A stretch of 64,000 bases of DNA from Lineus longissimus (Eukaryota > Nemertea > Pilidiophora > Heteronemertea > Lineidae), in assembly GCF_910592395.1 (NCBI RefSeq), contig NC_088317.1:11532001-11596000 (forward strand), read 5' to 3'. The notes below the pieces were generated by a model. It made no database searches. It was not told the origin of the DNA and worked only from the letters and a program-made list of their open reading frames with translations. Every line of letters begins with the position of its first letter. The stretch's first letter is position 1. Below are positions 11,921-22,100 of the stretch, one piece after another. The position numbers were made by a program, and so were the translations under genes.

Positions 11921-13190
11921 ACTGAGAACCTACAACCAGACCTTCCTATCCGAGATATACTCTCTTTCAACAATGAAAAAGGGTGATTGATCTTTTTGAT
12001 CCTAGAATTCAAGTACCGAAGATCTGCTACAAGACGTTTCTCAGTAGTGCCCTTTTTGGCAATGAGAAATACTGGTGAAGTATACGATGTGTGACCTTTA
12101 GCTAAAACGCCTAGTTTTACCAACTTTGACATCTCCGCATCTATGATGCGTTTGTTTTCCTCTGAAGCCGGATAGGGGCGGATATAGAAGGGACTGGGGT
12201 CTGAAAGATCAAAGTCTACCTCGATATCTGGACAAGAGCCGAGCTCGCCGTATAAGCTGAAAGCCTGGCGGTTTTCTTTCACAAGATTATAAACTTCCTC
12301 CTCCGTGGGAGTCAACATACTATCAGAAAGATCCATCAACTTCCTAATCACTTCCTCTTCTGTAAGCTGTGATATTGCATCATCAGAGGTAAGATGTGGA
12401 TATCGTTGAAGATTCTCACGCTGGATGGCGGACATGTGATCCGATGGGGCACAACCCCCTGCCGATGGTGGTAAACCTTCAGCTGCCATCACCAAGTGAG
12501 TTGTGTCAAGTGACGCAACAGGCCTGTGTTTTTGCAAACAAATGGTATCCGGTGTGGTGTTTGTCACGCGGATAGTCACTTTACCTTTCCTGAGCCGGAA
12601 ACACATACGATCAGGGCCAATCTTAGCGAGATGGTGCCCAGACTCCAAGATGATCTCTGAGTTGCGTAACAAACTTGGAACCTTTGACCCTCTAAGCTGT
12701 ACAAACTTAGTTTCCCGAGGTTTGATAAAAACCTGTTCCACTGGGCCAAACCATATTTTCCTTGGTTTAACCTTAAACCTATTAGACGAAAAATCCAACT
12801 GGCCTCCTAATTGACTGAGAGTAGAAGTACCGATAAGCATTTCTGGACCAACAACATTATCATAAATAATGGCGTAGATTTTAAATTGGTTGCCCTGGAA
12901 TGAGATTTTAAGGGTAATGGCAGTGTTCGCCTCAAGAAACTGTCCATTTCCAATACGAAAACGAATGGGATCAATTCTTTCCGGTTTGATGCCAGAAAGA
13001 TACTTCGAAGCTGAGATACACGTTGTGCTAATCAAAGTTTTAGTGGCACCACTATCTATCAAAGAGAGAACGGACTTGCCGTCCGGCAAAGTACCCTTTA
13101 TAAAATTTCGCTCATTGAGCTGTAATTCAACGGGCTTATCGCCTAGATACTCAGCTGCTGCGGCTACATTTTCGACGTTTTCAGAACGGG
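11914..13190 (-). pseudogene. Element A protease and N-terminal reverse transcriptase
   Basis: The frame is open upstream of the first in-frame Met, from about 13190, and overlaps the end of gag in the -1 frame, which suggests retroviral-type -1 frameshifting. LIDSGATKTLIS is the aspartic protease active site. About 200 residues later comes the RT fingers region: PSPFYIRPYPASEENK, then SPVFLIAKK and RLVADLRYLN. The frame ends at 11914 through a frameshift into the next segment, which carries the palm. Protease, about 90 residues of linker and RT in this order is the Ty3/Gypsy arrangement. Confidence 0.85.
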
Positions 13191-13419
13191 CTAACGGTGG
13201 CTGGTCTCTTGGGACATCGGCCCGTCCTGAAAATGTGACGGCTGTTGCTGGTACATCTCATACGGTGGGCGTTGGCTATACTGGTATGCGTAGGGCTGCT
13301 GGTTCCCCGGTTGTTGCTGCTTTTCTGCCATTTTCTTCCAACACTTTGCGATTCTGTGCCCTGGTACTTTGCAATAGTGGCACTTGCCGGCAAACTGTCT
13401 ACTTTCACCGGACTGCGAC
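13191..13419 (-). pseudogene. Element A gag C-terminus with CCHC zinc knuckle
   Basis: From the BEL insertion point the minus strand encodes a short linker and CHYCKVPGHRIAKC (13382-13341), a canonical C-x2-C-x4-H-x4-C nucleocapsid knuckle. A Gln/Pro/Tyr-rich tail follows to a TAG at 13191. The frame is continuous with the gag segment ending at 30776-30780 once the insertion is ignored. The knuckle binds RNA in this family. Confidence 0.85.
13415..13419. other. Target-site duplication of element B, left copy (GCGAC)
   Basis: The same five bases follow the right LTR at 30776-30780. BEL/Pao elements make 4-6 bp duplications. Confidence 0.85.
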
Positions 13420-13639
13420 TGTCACGTCCTTCGAGACACTTCTTTGGTCTATCTTCCTTCTAAGGATCTAACCTCCTCTGCCTTGTGGAATGAGTCGAAA
13501 AGAGTAATTACTGACGATTGTAAATTTTATTCTTCTTGTCATCGTAAAACAGGCTAATCGACTGACACGTTATTTTTCAGCCGATGTAACGCTCTTACAA
13601 AACTAACAATGTAACCAGATGTAACAATTGGCGCGCACA
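13420..13639 (-). repeat. Element B 3' LTR (220 bp)
   Basis: In element orientation it starts TGTGCGCGCC and ends GGACGTGACA. It differs from the other LTR at two positions I can see (an A/G after AAAAC and a T/A in GTTATTTT). The adjacent sequence on its inner side is a purine tract. Confidence 0.92.
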
Positions 13640-13655
13640 TACTCCCCCCTTGGAG
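13640..13655 (-). other. Element B polypurine tract
   Basis: On the minus strand the bases just before the 3' LTR read CCAAGGGGGGAGTA, the usual primer site for plus-strand DNA synthesis. Confidence 0.75.
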
Positions 13656-14261
13656 AGTCCAGACTAAAGATGAGTCCAAAATCAAATTTAAAGCGCCACT
13701 TGAGAATCCCTGGGTAAATCTAAATACCGTAAAAGTCCAACATACTTCTCACTTAGAGAAACCACTGTCACTAAACCATGCGGATTGGCTCGAAAATGTC
13801 CAAAAAACAAATTCTTCTGATCAAAGATACGGTAACACACGGAGTCCCACGCGTAAACATAACAAATCACGATGCGAATCAGGGTATGAATCAAACTTAT
13901 GAACTGCTAACAGTAACTAGAACGCGGAACTATCACGTAACACCGAACTTCAATCAAAGGGTGAGGGCCTGGGTAGACAACCAGAACACCTTAAGGAGTG
14001 CTGGGATTATTCTGCCCGCGGTGCAACTCCTTCGCGAATGCCGCGGATATTTCACAGCACGGCGCAATTATTAAGAACAGTCAACACGACGCGCGATTTG
14101 GGATTACTTAAAGTCCAATACAACGCATTACTAATATAATCGTAACGTGCCTATCCAAATACGAGTCTAACTGCCTAATCCTCGGTGGCTGCCTCAAGCA
14201 TACAAAGCTTGCTGATTGGTCGAACGTACAGGTTCCAATTCTTCGCCTTCACCTCCACCAC
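13656..14261 (-). other. Element B 3' untranslated region
   Basis: No coding is seen between the integrase C-terminus and the polypurine tract. Position implies the 3' UTR of B. Confidence 0.5.
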
Positions 14262-14735
14262 TCAAACACAGCCATCATCGCCGGGGAAGGTCCTCACAAC
14301 TTGAGCCATCGGCCATTCTCCCTTCGGCAAGTTGTCCTCAGCCATCATGACGAGATCGCCGACACAAACGTTTTGAACCTTCTCCCGCCACTTTCTCCGT
14401 TCCATGAGCATCGGCAGATATTCTCGAAGCCACCGATCCCAGAAATGGCCTGCAAGGATCTGGGCGTGCTTCCACTTGCTGCGATACTTCTCCCTCTCGT
14501 CGAAGTCGCCAGGAGGGACTGACAAGATCCCCCTGGGACACAGGAAATGACTGGGTGACAGGGCTTGATCATCTTGTGGGTCATCACTGACTTTGCACAG
14601 TGGTCGGCTGTTGACAATTCTCTCGGCCTCAATCATCGCGGTAGACAAAACCTCCTCCGTCACAAGGGCCTCACCAGGTATCGCTTTCAGAGTCCCTTTC
14701 ACTGACTTAACCAACCTCTCCCATACCCCGGACAT
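14262..14735 (-). pseudogene. Element B integrase C-terminal part
   Basis: HMSGVWERLVKSVKGTL is the BEL/Pao signature around the last catalytic Glu (the E in VWERL). ERIVNSRPL follows, and then a C-terminal domain of the DUF5641 type (KWKHAQILAGHFWDRWLREYLP, VGDLVMMAEDN). Only about 30 bases separate this segment from the zinc-domain segment upstream. The integrase core with the first two catalytic Asp residues, normally some 110-130 residues, is therefore missing. I infer an internal deletion. Confidence 0.85.
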
Positions 14736-14767
14736 ATGTGCCGCAGTCGGGGGTTGGAAGTGCCACC

Positions 14768-16255
14768 TTATTCCTTCTTGGCGGGTGGTTCAAATGCCTG
14801 AAGTCTCATTCGAGGTAGGTCTGCCATCAACTGGTGCATCCTCTTTGCTTGATGCCTCTGACATCCAATGCACGAGCGGATGATCTTACGAACCGCAATC
14901 TGACCCTTTTGGATCCAGAACGTCTCCCTTAAAGCAGCTAAGACTTGCTCCTGGCCTGCATGCGCAACCTTGGCATGAAAATGGCAGATCAGTATAGAGG
15001 CTAGATGGCTACCTCTCAGGATTATCATTGGGAACTTTGCGTCATGAGAGAGTGGCGCCCGTGACAGTCTCCCGCCCACTCTCAACACACCATCAATGAT
15101 GACCGGATTCAGACTCTTGAGCTGACTCGAAGCCTTGATTCTTCCCGTTTTCTGCAGGTCGGCAATTTCTTGGCCATAGGCCTCCTTCTGGACATACTTC
15201 ACGACCGCTAGCCTAGCTTTCTCCAAATCATTCACTGTGATCTTCCGAAACTGCTCCCCCACCAGGGTTTTCCCGCTGCTCTTCGCTCGGATGTAGTCGC
15301 AAAACTTCATTAGTATCGCTACTCGACGCTGAAGGATCACCCAAGACGAACACCTTTTTAGCATCTGGTCCAGAGTAGAGCAGGCAGGAGGCGCTAGTAT
15401 CAATCCAACGACCTTCTCTTGCTTTATCTCTGGATCTGCAGCTGGTAGCGGGCCAACGTCTGTTACTGGCCAATTCTCTTCTCGCTCTTGTAGAAAATCC
15501 GGTCCTTTGAACCACCGCTTGTTCTTCATGAACACTTCCACTGACTGACCTCTTGAGATATCGTCAGCGGGATTATCCTTCCCCGGGACGTGCCTCCACT
15601 GATCCGGCCTGCTAGAATCCCTAATCTCTGTTACCCTGTTGGCAACATAGGTTTTGAACCTCATGGATTCATTCCTTATGTATTGCAGTATTATTCTGGA
15701 GTCTGTCCAAAATGCGACTCTGTCCACTTCTAGATCAAGCTCCCTCCGGATATGTCTATCCACCCTTGACGCAACTACGGCAGCTTGAAGTTCCAGTCTC
15801 GGAACTGACACAAAGACTGATGGCGCTGTCCTTCCTTTAGCCATAACGAACGAGCAGTGGGCTGTTCCATCATCCTTCACCTTGCGAAGATAACTGACTG
15901 TTCCATATCCTTCTTCAGACGCGTCTCCGAAGTGGTGTAGCTCTATGCTAACTGGAGTCTCTTCTGGAAAGTACGACCTCGGGATGCGAAGTTCTCCTCG
16001 CCCACTTAGACTGACTTTCCACTTCAGCCATGAACTTAGCAACACGTCCGGCAGCTGCTCATCCCATCCAACGTTAAGTTTGCTTGTCATCTGAAGAATT
16101 CGCTTGGCATGTAGTGTGACCGGTCCAACCATTCCCAGAGGGTCATACAAGGAACTCACGTCACTGAGACATCCTCGCCTTGTGTTTGGTTGATTCATCT
16201 CCGCTACCTTAACACTTAAGTGTGAGTTCGTGGATGGACCATGCAAAATCTGCAA
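14768..16255 (-). pseudogene. Element B RNase H and integrase zinc domain
   Basis: SSLYDPLGMVGP is the BEL/Pao motif after RT. FGDASEEGYG, PRLELQAAV and WTDSRIIL hold the RNase H catalytic acids. WRHVPGKDNPADDISRG marks its end. A linker and then the integrase H-H-C-C zinc domain follow (HFHAKVAHAGQE, then CIGCQRHQ). The frame ends at AFEPPAKKE, just before the integrase core would start. Upstream, the code for DTLS- and -VKVAEM is interrupted by element D at 16220, so this segment joins RT at 26103. Confidence 0.9.
16213..16220. other. Left target-site copy of element D (CTTAAG, or CACTTAAG)
   Basis: CACTTAAG also stands at 26095-26102. The six-base core CTTAAG is a palindrome, and the two flanking bases could belong to the element or to the target, so the duplication is 6 or 8 bp. 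Removing one copy and the insert restores an open BEL pol frame (D-T-L-S-V-K-V), which matches the family. Confidence 0.8.
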
Positions 16256-16275
16256 AAAGTGCTAAGGTGGGGGTA
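16221..16275 (+). repeat. Element D left terminal inverted repeat
   Basis: Matches the right end inverted with two substitutions in the first 35 bases. An insertion of about 9 bases follows CATGCAAAAT, after which GTGCTAAGGTGG aligns again. Confidence 0.8.
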
Positions 16276-17159
16276 GAACAGAACCGGCCCGTATATTGAC
16301 CATAAGTTGACCCTAAGGCATGATGATGATTGCTGAAGTGATTCCTCGATTAATCACTCAGAACAGGAATAAGGGACCGAAACGTTTTTGGCCCTTTTTT
16401 AATAAAAAAAGCAGTTATTTCTCTGCAAAATATGCTTGTTTATTTTGATTTTTTCCAGCTTGAATGCAAAACAAATATAATATATCATATAAAAGTATGA
16501 AAGTGGGATTGTAAAGGAATAATTTCATGGTAGTCTGAATTTTTTTGGGGTGGGGGTTTTCTGCCAAGACCCCCCCCCCCTGAAAAGGGTCTTACCCTCT
16601 AACAGTGAAAACAACGCAGTACTTCATGGCGAAAATCTCATCTTCTGCGGGGGTGAGGCCAATGATGTTTGGTTTGGAGTAAAGGTTAAGAATTTTGCAA
16701 TTATATGCCGAAAACAAAACCTTGCCCGCGGTTTTAGTTTTTTCATAGTATGTCTTCAAAGAACCCATATTTTCCCACTCTTGTGATAGTTGCACTGTTT
16801 CACAACAGGTGGCACTTTTTCATGCTATTGCCTTATAACCTATTTTTGACAGTTTACGGCCTGTGGAAGGGGTTTCAAATGACCATCATCGTCATATAGG
16901 AGTGTAGGATCCAATCCTCCCCTCATCCCCACCCCAAAAAGGGGTAAAATAGGGCTCGGACATCGGCTAGCATAGCCACGGCCCATGAGGAATTAGTCCA
17001 CAGACGTTTACGAGAAAAAAAACCACCAAAACACATGTTTCAGCCATTCATGCCATTATGGCCATGGAAAGTCAAGAAAGCCCGGCTCTTCATGGTCTAA
17101 GATGTTCATTTTTTGCTGTATCTAACTCGTATGATTGTGAACTAATGAAAAAAATATCC
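16276..17159 (+). other. Element D 5' part without clear coding
   Basis: I see no family motif. A C-run (about 16569-16580) and G/C-rich short runs are present. An upstream exon of the gene in D may lie here but cannot be placed. Confidence 0.4.
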
Positions 17160-17486
17160 AGGTGATGTCAGTGTGGTACCCTTGCACCAGTGCACGAATG
17201 ATGTGAGACGGCATTTGAAAGGTTTGCACACTGCAGTTTCTACTGTGCATTCTGAATGGGAACTGATTGCCCTTCGTTCAGGACATTTCGACTTGCAAAG
17301 CCCTTTGTTGAGAGGAAAGACAATATGCCCTTACCATCGCTATAGATTGGGTTTGTGTTGGACGTCCCCCAGGAAGTGCCAGCACCCTCTTCACCGATTA
17401 TCCTCAACGAGGAAAACGTACCGCGGTGTCGGTAGTGTAACTTCCAGGGAAGTGGAACGTGGAACGTGCTGTTGCCGGTTGGGTCA
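17160..17486 (+). CDS. Element D gene, exon: Cys/His-rich segment (frame disturbed)
   Basis: An acceptor-like CCAG sits at about 17158-17161. The frame has SEWELIALRSG and TICPYHRYRLGLCW with further Cys/His (CQHPLH), a likely metal-binding module. The exon ends at the donor GGTCAG then GTAAGC (17487). Near the end the protein slips frames: GGAACGT is tandemly duplicated at 17454-17467. Allowing for that, the end reads LLPVGSG, which continues properly into the next exon (ICRDC). I recognise the combination as part of an unnamed family in marine invertebrates; no function is known to me. Confidence 0.5.
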
Positions 17487-17697
17487 GGTAAGCATTGCCG
17501 ATTAAAATGTCGTCTTGTTTAGGCCTACGATTTATCTAAAAAATACGTTTGTCAATTTGGTCTCGAGTAGGCCCTCGGCCTGATGGTACAGTTAGTAGCT
17601 TTTATTCCCCCAATTAATTGAGTTTGAAAGATCGGGTAATGCCTGATATCATGACATGAATGACACTGTAACGTAAAGTATTTTATATATTTTTCAG

Positions 17698-17777
17698 GGA
17701 TTTGTAGAGATTGCATACAGCAACACAATGAAGAAAAGAAGGGTTCCCTTGGCTCCCAGGCCCAGACATTTCTAGAG
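17698..17777 (+). CDS. Element D gene, exon with ICRDC motif
   Basis: Good splice sites (TTTTCAG before 17698, GTAAGA after 17777) frame 80 bp encoding GICRDCIQQHNEEKKG and a helical end. Cys-x2-Cys and the upstream CPYHRY segment may share a metal. The exon ends in phase 0. The region from here to 18294 (with a 35-bp copy of a later exon at 18122-18156) has no clear exon. Confidence 0.5.
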
Positions 17778-18121
17778 GTAAGATTCATAATGTACTTTCA
17801 AGTTCATGAACATGATGAATTGGCGCTTCGAGGCAGGCAGAGAGGGCCCGACCACCACAAGTATAGACCTAACAAACAAATGACTGCATACCAAGGCCAT
17901 TGTACGCGCCATTGCTGAATTTGTTGTATTTTTATAATAACTTCAAGTTGTTCTGACAGGTCTACCTTTGGAGCAGTACAGCTGAAATCATCAATTTCTT
18001 CAAAATAAATCTGAAAATATTTGCTGAAAACAGCTTCTGCAAAAAACCCTAAATTGAGAAATTCTAAAACTCTGGAAGCTGTTTTTGGCTCCAGAAGCAA
18101 AAAGCTTATTTTCATGCCTTT

Positions 18122-18156
18122 TTGCTGCCCAGCAGAAATGCGGGCGTTTGACAAGA
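18122..18156 (+). repeat. 35-bp exact copy of a later exon segment
   Basis: The bases match 24492-24526 exactly, beginning TTGCTGCCCAGCAG. The second copy lies within coding sequence (the RLAAQQKCGRLTR part), while this one lies between exons and in no useful frame. Confidence 0.9.
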
Positions 18157-18294
18157 TGCGCGTCTTTGTAACTTGAATTTCACCTCCACACTGATCTGTT
18201 TACAGCCTCTCCCTTCAACATCAACTGGTAGGCACACTGTGCCAGCTCCATCAAAGGTTGCTACGTGGCAGTGGTAGAAATTCACTAACTGGTT

Positions 18295-18871
18295 ATGGTG
18301 GAGAGGTTGTCATGGCAAGGCGTAACAAAGTTCACTAACTTTGTCTACCAGCATGATGGGCTAGAGGTAACATGTGGTTACAAGATTGGTACTCCACAGC
18401 GCTTTTCCTACAAGACACTGTTGAAGAACAAGAAGGCACAGGACACAACCAAAGTGGCCTTTGCTGTGGAGTATGCGCGTCCAAATACCCTTGCTGGTAC
18501 TCTTGGGCAGTCTGCAGTAACTCGGGCTGTTAGTGTTACCATTACTTGTTTGGAGCCGACCTGCAGCAAAACCTTCAAAACCCAGGAGGACCTTGATCTC
18601 CATATTGCTGCAGGCAAGCATTCTGTGGATTCGGTCGACACGAAGTTTGACACAATTGCTAGGAAGTGGGCCAGTACGGTATCAGACATCACCACAACGA
18701 CGCGTCCCATGATGACTGGAGACTCTGATATGTCGCCTGCAACCAATCCTGTTCCTGCTGGATGGGCGGTGAAGGCTCCACGACAGAGCAAACGATTTGC
18801 TCAACAAGTAAAGGACTTCTTGTTTGAAGAGTTTATGCGAGGTGCCAACACTGGCAAAAAGGAGAACCCTG
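18295..18871 (+). CDS. Element D gene, exon with C2H2-like finger; cut by element C
   Basis: The open frame begins VERLSWQGVTKFTNFVYQHDG, a family hallmark. CLEPTCSKTFKTQEDLDLHI followed by AAGKH is a C2H2-type zinc-finger-like motif (about residues 82-107). GWAVKAPRQSKRFAQQVKDFL follows, with a -TGKKENP stretch. Element C enters after 18871, and the rest resumes at 24408 in the same frame. The GWAVK and later SFFSRLA-like motifs together define an uncharacterised protein family. A DNA-binding role is likely from the finger; a transposase role is unproven. The Met at 18295 is a convenient start only; an upstream acceptor may be used. Confidence 0.6.
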
Positions 18872-19087
18872 CGCCAGTTAGGGTAGAACACAACGACAAA
18901 GCAACACCGATATCCAATCCAACACAACTTTAATGTGAGACAAAATAAGCACACGACCAACCAGTCGTAGGGCTGAACTTAGAGTGGCCTAACATACATA
19001 CATGTACATGCATACACAAATAGTATTAGGGCAATTACAACAATACATAAAAGGGTGTTATTAACAACAATACCACAATTACTGGCG
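18872..19087 (-). repeat. Element C 3' LTR (216 bp)
   Basis: Identical to 24189-24404 as far as I can compare by eye. The boundaries may shift by one base because the next base is shared. Confidence 0.92.
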
Positions 19088-19090
19088 CAA

Positions 19091-19104
19091 CCTCTTTTTC
19101 TTTT
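19091..19104 (-). other. Element C polypurine tract
   Basis: The minus strand reads AAAAGAAAAAGAGG three bases before the 3' LTR. Confidence 0.8.
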
Positions 19105-19163
19105 AGAAAGATGATAGTGAGAGTCCAATATATTCACGAATGATCATGAGAATGAGGTTTGAA

Positions 19164-22100
19164 TTATAAATGGCCGTAAAACTGCGTTTGCTTTCGATCA
19201 CGGCAGGAGCGTCGCAGAGGTTGAGGGTCAGTGGACGCGGATATGCATGGTTCATTTTGGGTCGAAGGCTCGGCTATTTCCAGAGGAATCTCGGGAACGG
19301 GCGGTGGCGGTGGCGTCTGTATTGGCTCTGGGAGTTCGGATAAGGCACGTTCCGTCGCAGGTACGCACACGGTCACGTCGGAGTCGTCGTCGTCATCGTC
19401 ATCTGTCGAGTACTTATAGTTTTTAGTGTCTAGAACTACCTGGCTTGGTACCCTATAACACTCAGTTTTCTTGACCCGGTAAGATGCATTTCGCAGTTGA
19501 GAACCAACAAGCTTTCTGATATTGCACCAATTGTTGTCTAGTGACGTCAAGATGTAACGATCACGAGATGCGGACTTGTTACGATCGGCGTAGAGGTACA
19601 CGATGTCGCCGACTTCCCAATCCTGTATTGAACCAGTGTCGGAGGTGCGCGTGTTCGGAGCTTTTGACTTTTCGCTATGTGGGTGATTGTCTTTGCGCTT
19701 ACTGTGTTGATTTCGGATCAAAGACTCGTCAGACATATTCAGCTGTCTGTTCGTGAACTGGTCACGTTGTAGCATCATTTCACGTGCGGAGAGGCCTCTT
19801 GAGCGGACGCGAGCATTTAGGGTTGCAGAGGCAATGGCTAGGGTCTTCGCGGAGATGCACCCACCTGTGGGGTCAGTTTTTAGCAACTCCAACTCTAATT
19901 CCTGGACAGCTTTTTCGGCTACCGGGTTTTTGTTGACGTTCTTTACTCTACCAACTTCGATCGCGATTTTGAGTTCTGATAGCTGTTTGTCGCTGACTAA
20001 AGCTTTGAAGCCTGGCGCCGGGTCAACGCGAATTACAGCGTTAGGACCATCTAAGGGTCTAATATCAACACATAGGCGGATGAGACCATCGCGGAGTGAT
20101 TCATGGCGCTCATCTTCGATAAGGGTTGACGTAGTGTATGACGTCACACACTCTCTGAGGACAAGGATGAACTGCCTGTTGCGCCTGATCACATCTGCAG
20201 CGAATGATACACCGACGGTGTCTGGCGGATCACAAGTACTTTGTTCCGCAAACAAATGTGGGGTTTTCAAAAGCGATGCGCATTTGTGACAAGACTGAGC
20301 GACCTTTTCAATGGACTTGTCGAGATCCAAGGCGAAGAAGTAGCGGTGGGTAACCGACTTCAGTTGATTGGTTGACGGATGGTCAAGCCTAACATGGAGA
20401 GCTGTCAGTAGGCCATCTAGTACCTGACGGGGAACGACTATTCGTTCACGCGTTGGGATGAGTGGTTCGTTCTGGGGTACAACCAAAAGACCGTCTTTTG
20501 CAATCGTCGCAGCGTTGAGGTAACGTTTCACGTCCTTACTGTTAGTTACCTTTTTGGAAGGGCGTGTACCTTGCTTCAGGTGCGCATGTGTGCGTCTTAA
20601 ATCTGCGCACTCAGACTGGATCGATAGCCATGTCGACCTGCTGGTAAACGGGAGCTTGTGAATGCCGGACACAATGTCGGATACGTTTACAGGTACGCGT
20701 CGAACGACTGAGTCCTCGGTTTGTTTTACGAAACTGCAGATTTGGCAACCTTGCTCATCACATGGTGGGGCATTGCGGCTTGCAAAATCCGACTGCAGTA
20801 TGGAAGAGCCCGATACATGGCGTATAGATACCTGGTATCTACTCGCTGTTGACAGGAATGTGGTGACTCTAGGACTTGCAGAAAACTCACCGCGGCAGAG
20901 TTTCTCAAATGCTTGTACGCATGGTTTACTGTCTGTCAAGACACAAGTGTTTTCTGTGGCTTGGATTATATAAGGACTAAAATGTTTGACAGCTGCTGCG
21001 ATTGACAAAGCTTCGACCTCGCACGGTAGCCAAGTAGCTTGTCTGTCTCGTAGTTTTGCGCTAAAGAAACCGGCTAGGTGTACCTTGTCTGACCGAGTGA
21101 CGTAGAGTGTAGCGCCTAGACCAGGTTTTCTAAATGCGCCGTCTGTTACGATCCACAGAGTGTCACTTGGACGAGGTAGCGTGATAATGCGATTTGTTCC
21201 AAGTGTTTTCTGAGCGCTTTTGAAGGCTTCACACAGTTCGTCAGACCAAACAATTTTCTCTTTGGACTCGCGGCCGGCGGTAGCTTGGTCTAACAGAGTG
21301 AGTACATCGGAACATCTCGGGATAACGCGGGCAAGTACCTTATAGGCGCCAATGAAAGACCTTAGGTCCTTCACTTTCTCTGGGAGATTGCAATTCGAGA
21401 GGGTTGCGATGCGATGGGGGCTAGCTTGGAGGGTACCCAGAGACCAGATCCATCCAAGGATGGTTGTACTCTTAGGAGCGATAATCGTTTTCGGGGCTGA
21501 AAGTGCGAGACGATTGATATGCAGGACGTGTAGGAACTTCTTGAAGTTAAGGAGGAGCTCCTCTGGGGTGTCTCCACCGATGTAGAGGTCATCGGCTATT
21601 TTAGCTACGATGCCTTCTTGAATGAGGTGTCCTACAACGCGAGACATTAGTTCCTCAAGTGCTGTTTCAGAGCCGGGCATGCCCATCGCCGATCGAGTGT
21701 AGACACGAACGCCGCGGAATGGGGTACAAACACCACAGTATTTCATAGACTCTTGGGAGAGGGGAATCTGATAAAACGCGCTGGTGAGATCTGTAGTGAT
21801 TACGTACTTCCACTTCGCGATCTGGCGCAAGGTTGAGTCCACGTCAGGCATTAGGGAGGGCTGGGGTTTGCTGTAGCGTCCCACGTCAGTAAAAGCGGTG
21901 ACGAGCCGAAATCCGCCTTTGGATTTCTTTACCAAGAACGATGGGTTTAGATATTCCACGTTCACGCCTACGTCTTCAGGGCGTTTGAATACGCCTTGGT
22001 GTTCTAGGGTGTCGAACTTCTCTTGAAGCTCGAGTAATTGGTTACGCGCGTACTGAGGGAGGCGACCCTTTCTCTGTGGGGGCTGTACCGGGCCCATGTT

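Larger units (their letters stand above)
11591..13419 (-). mobile_element. Gypsy element A, 3' segment (end of gag, protease, RT); truncated in RT
   Basis: This is the downstream part of a minus-strand Ty3/Gypsy element whose gag N-terminus lies 17 kb away at 30776-31562. The two parts were one until element B inserted between 13419 and 30776, duplicating GCGAC. Coding stops resembling RT near 11590, just after the catalytic motif, so RNase H, integrase and the 3' LTR are missing. Confidence 0.85.

Noticed and set aside
2357-13419. The Gypsy fragment at 2357-4850 as the missing 3' half of element A
   Set aside because: Both pieces contain the RT catalytic-motif region (WFLSSLI and INIHDDI), so they overlap in content and cannot be two halves of one copy.
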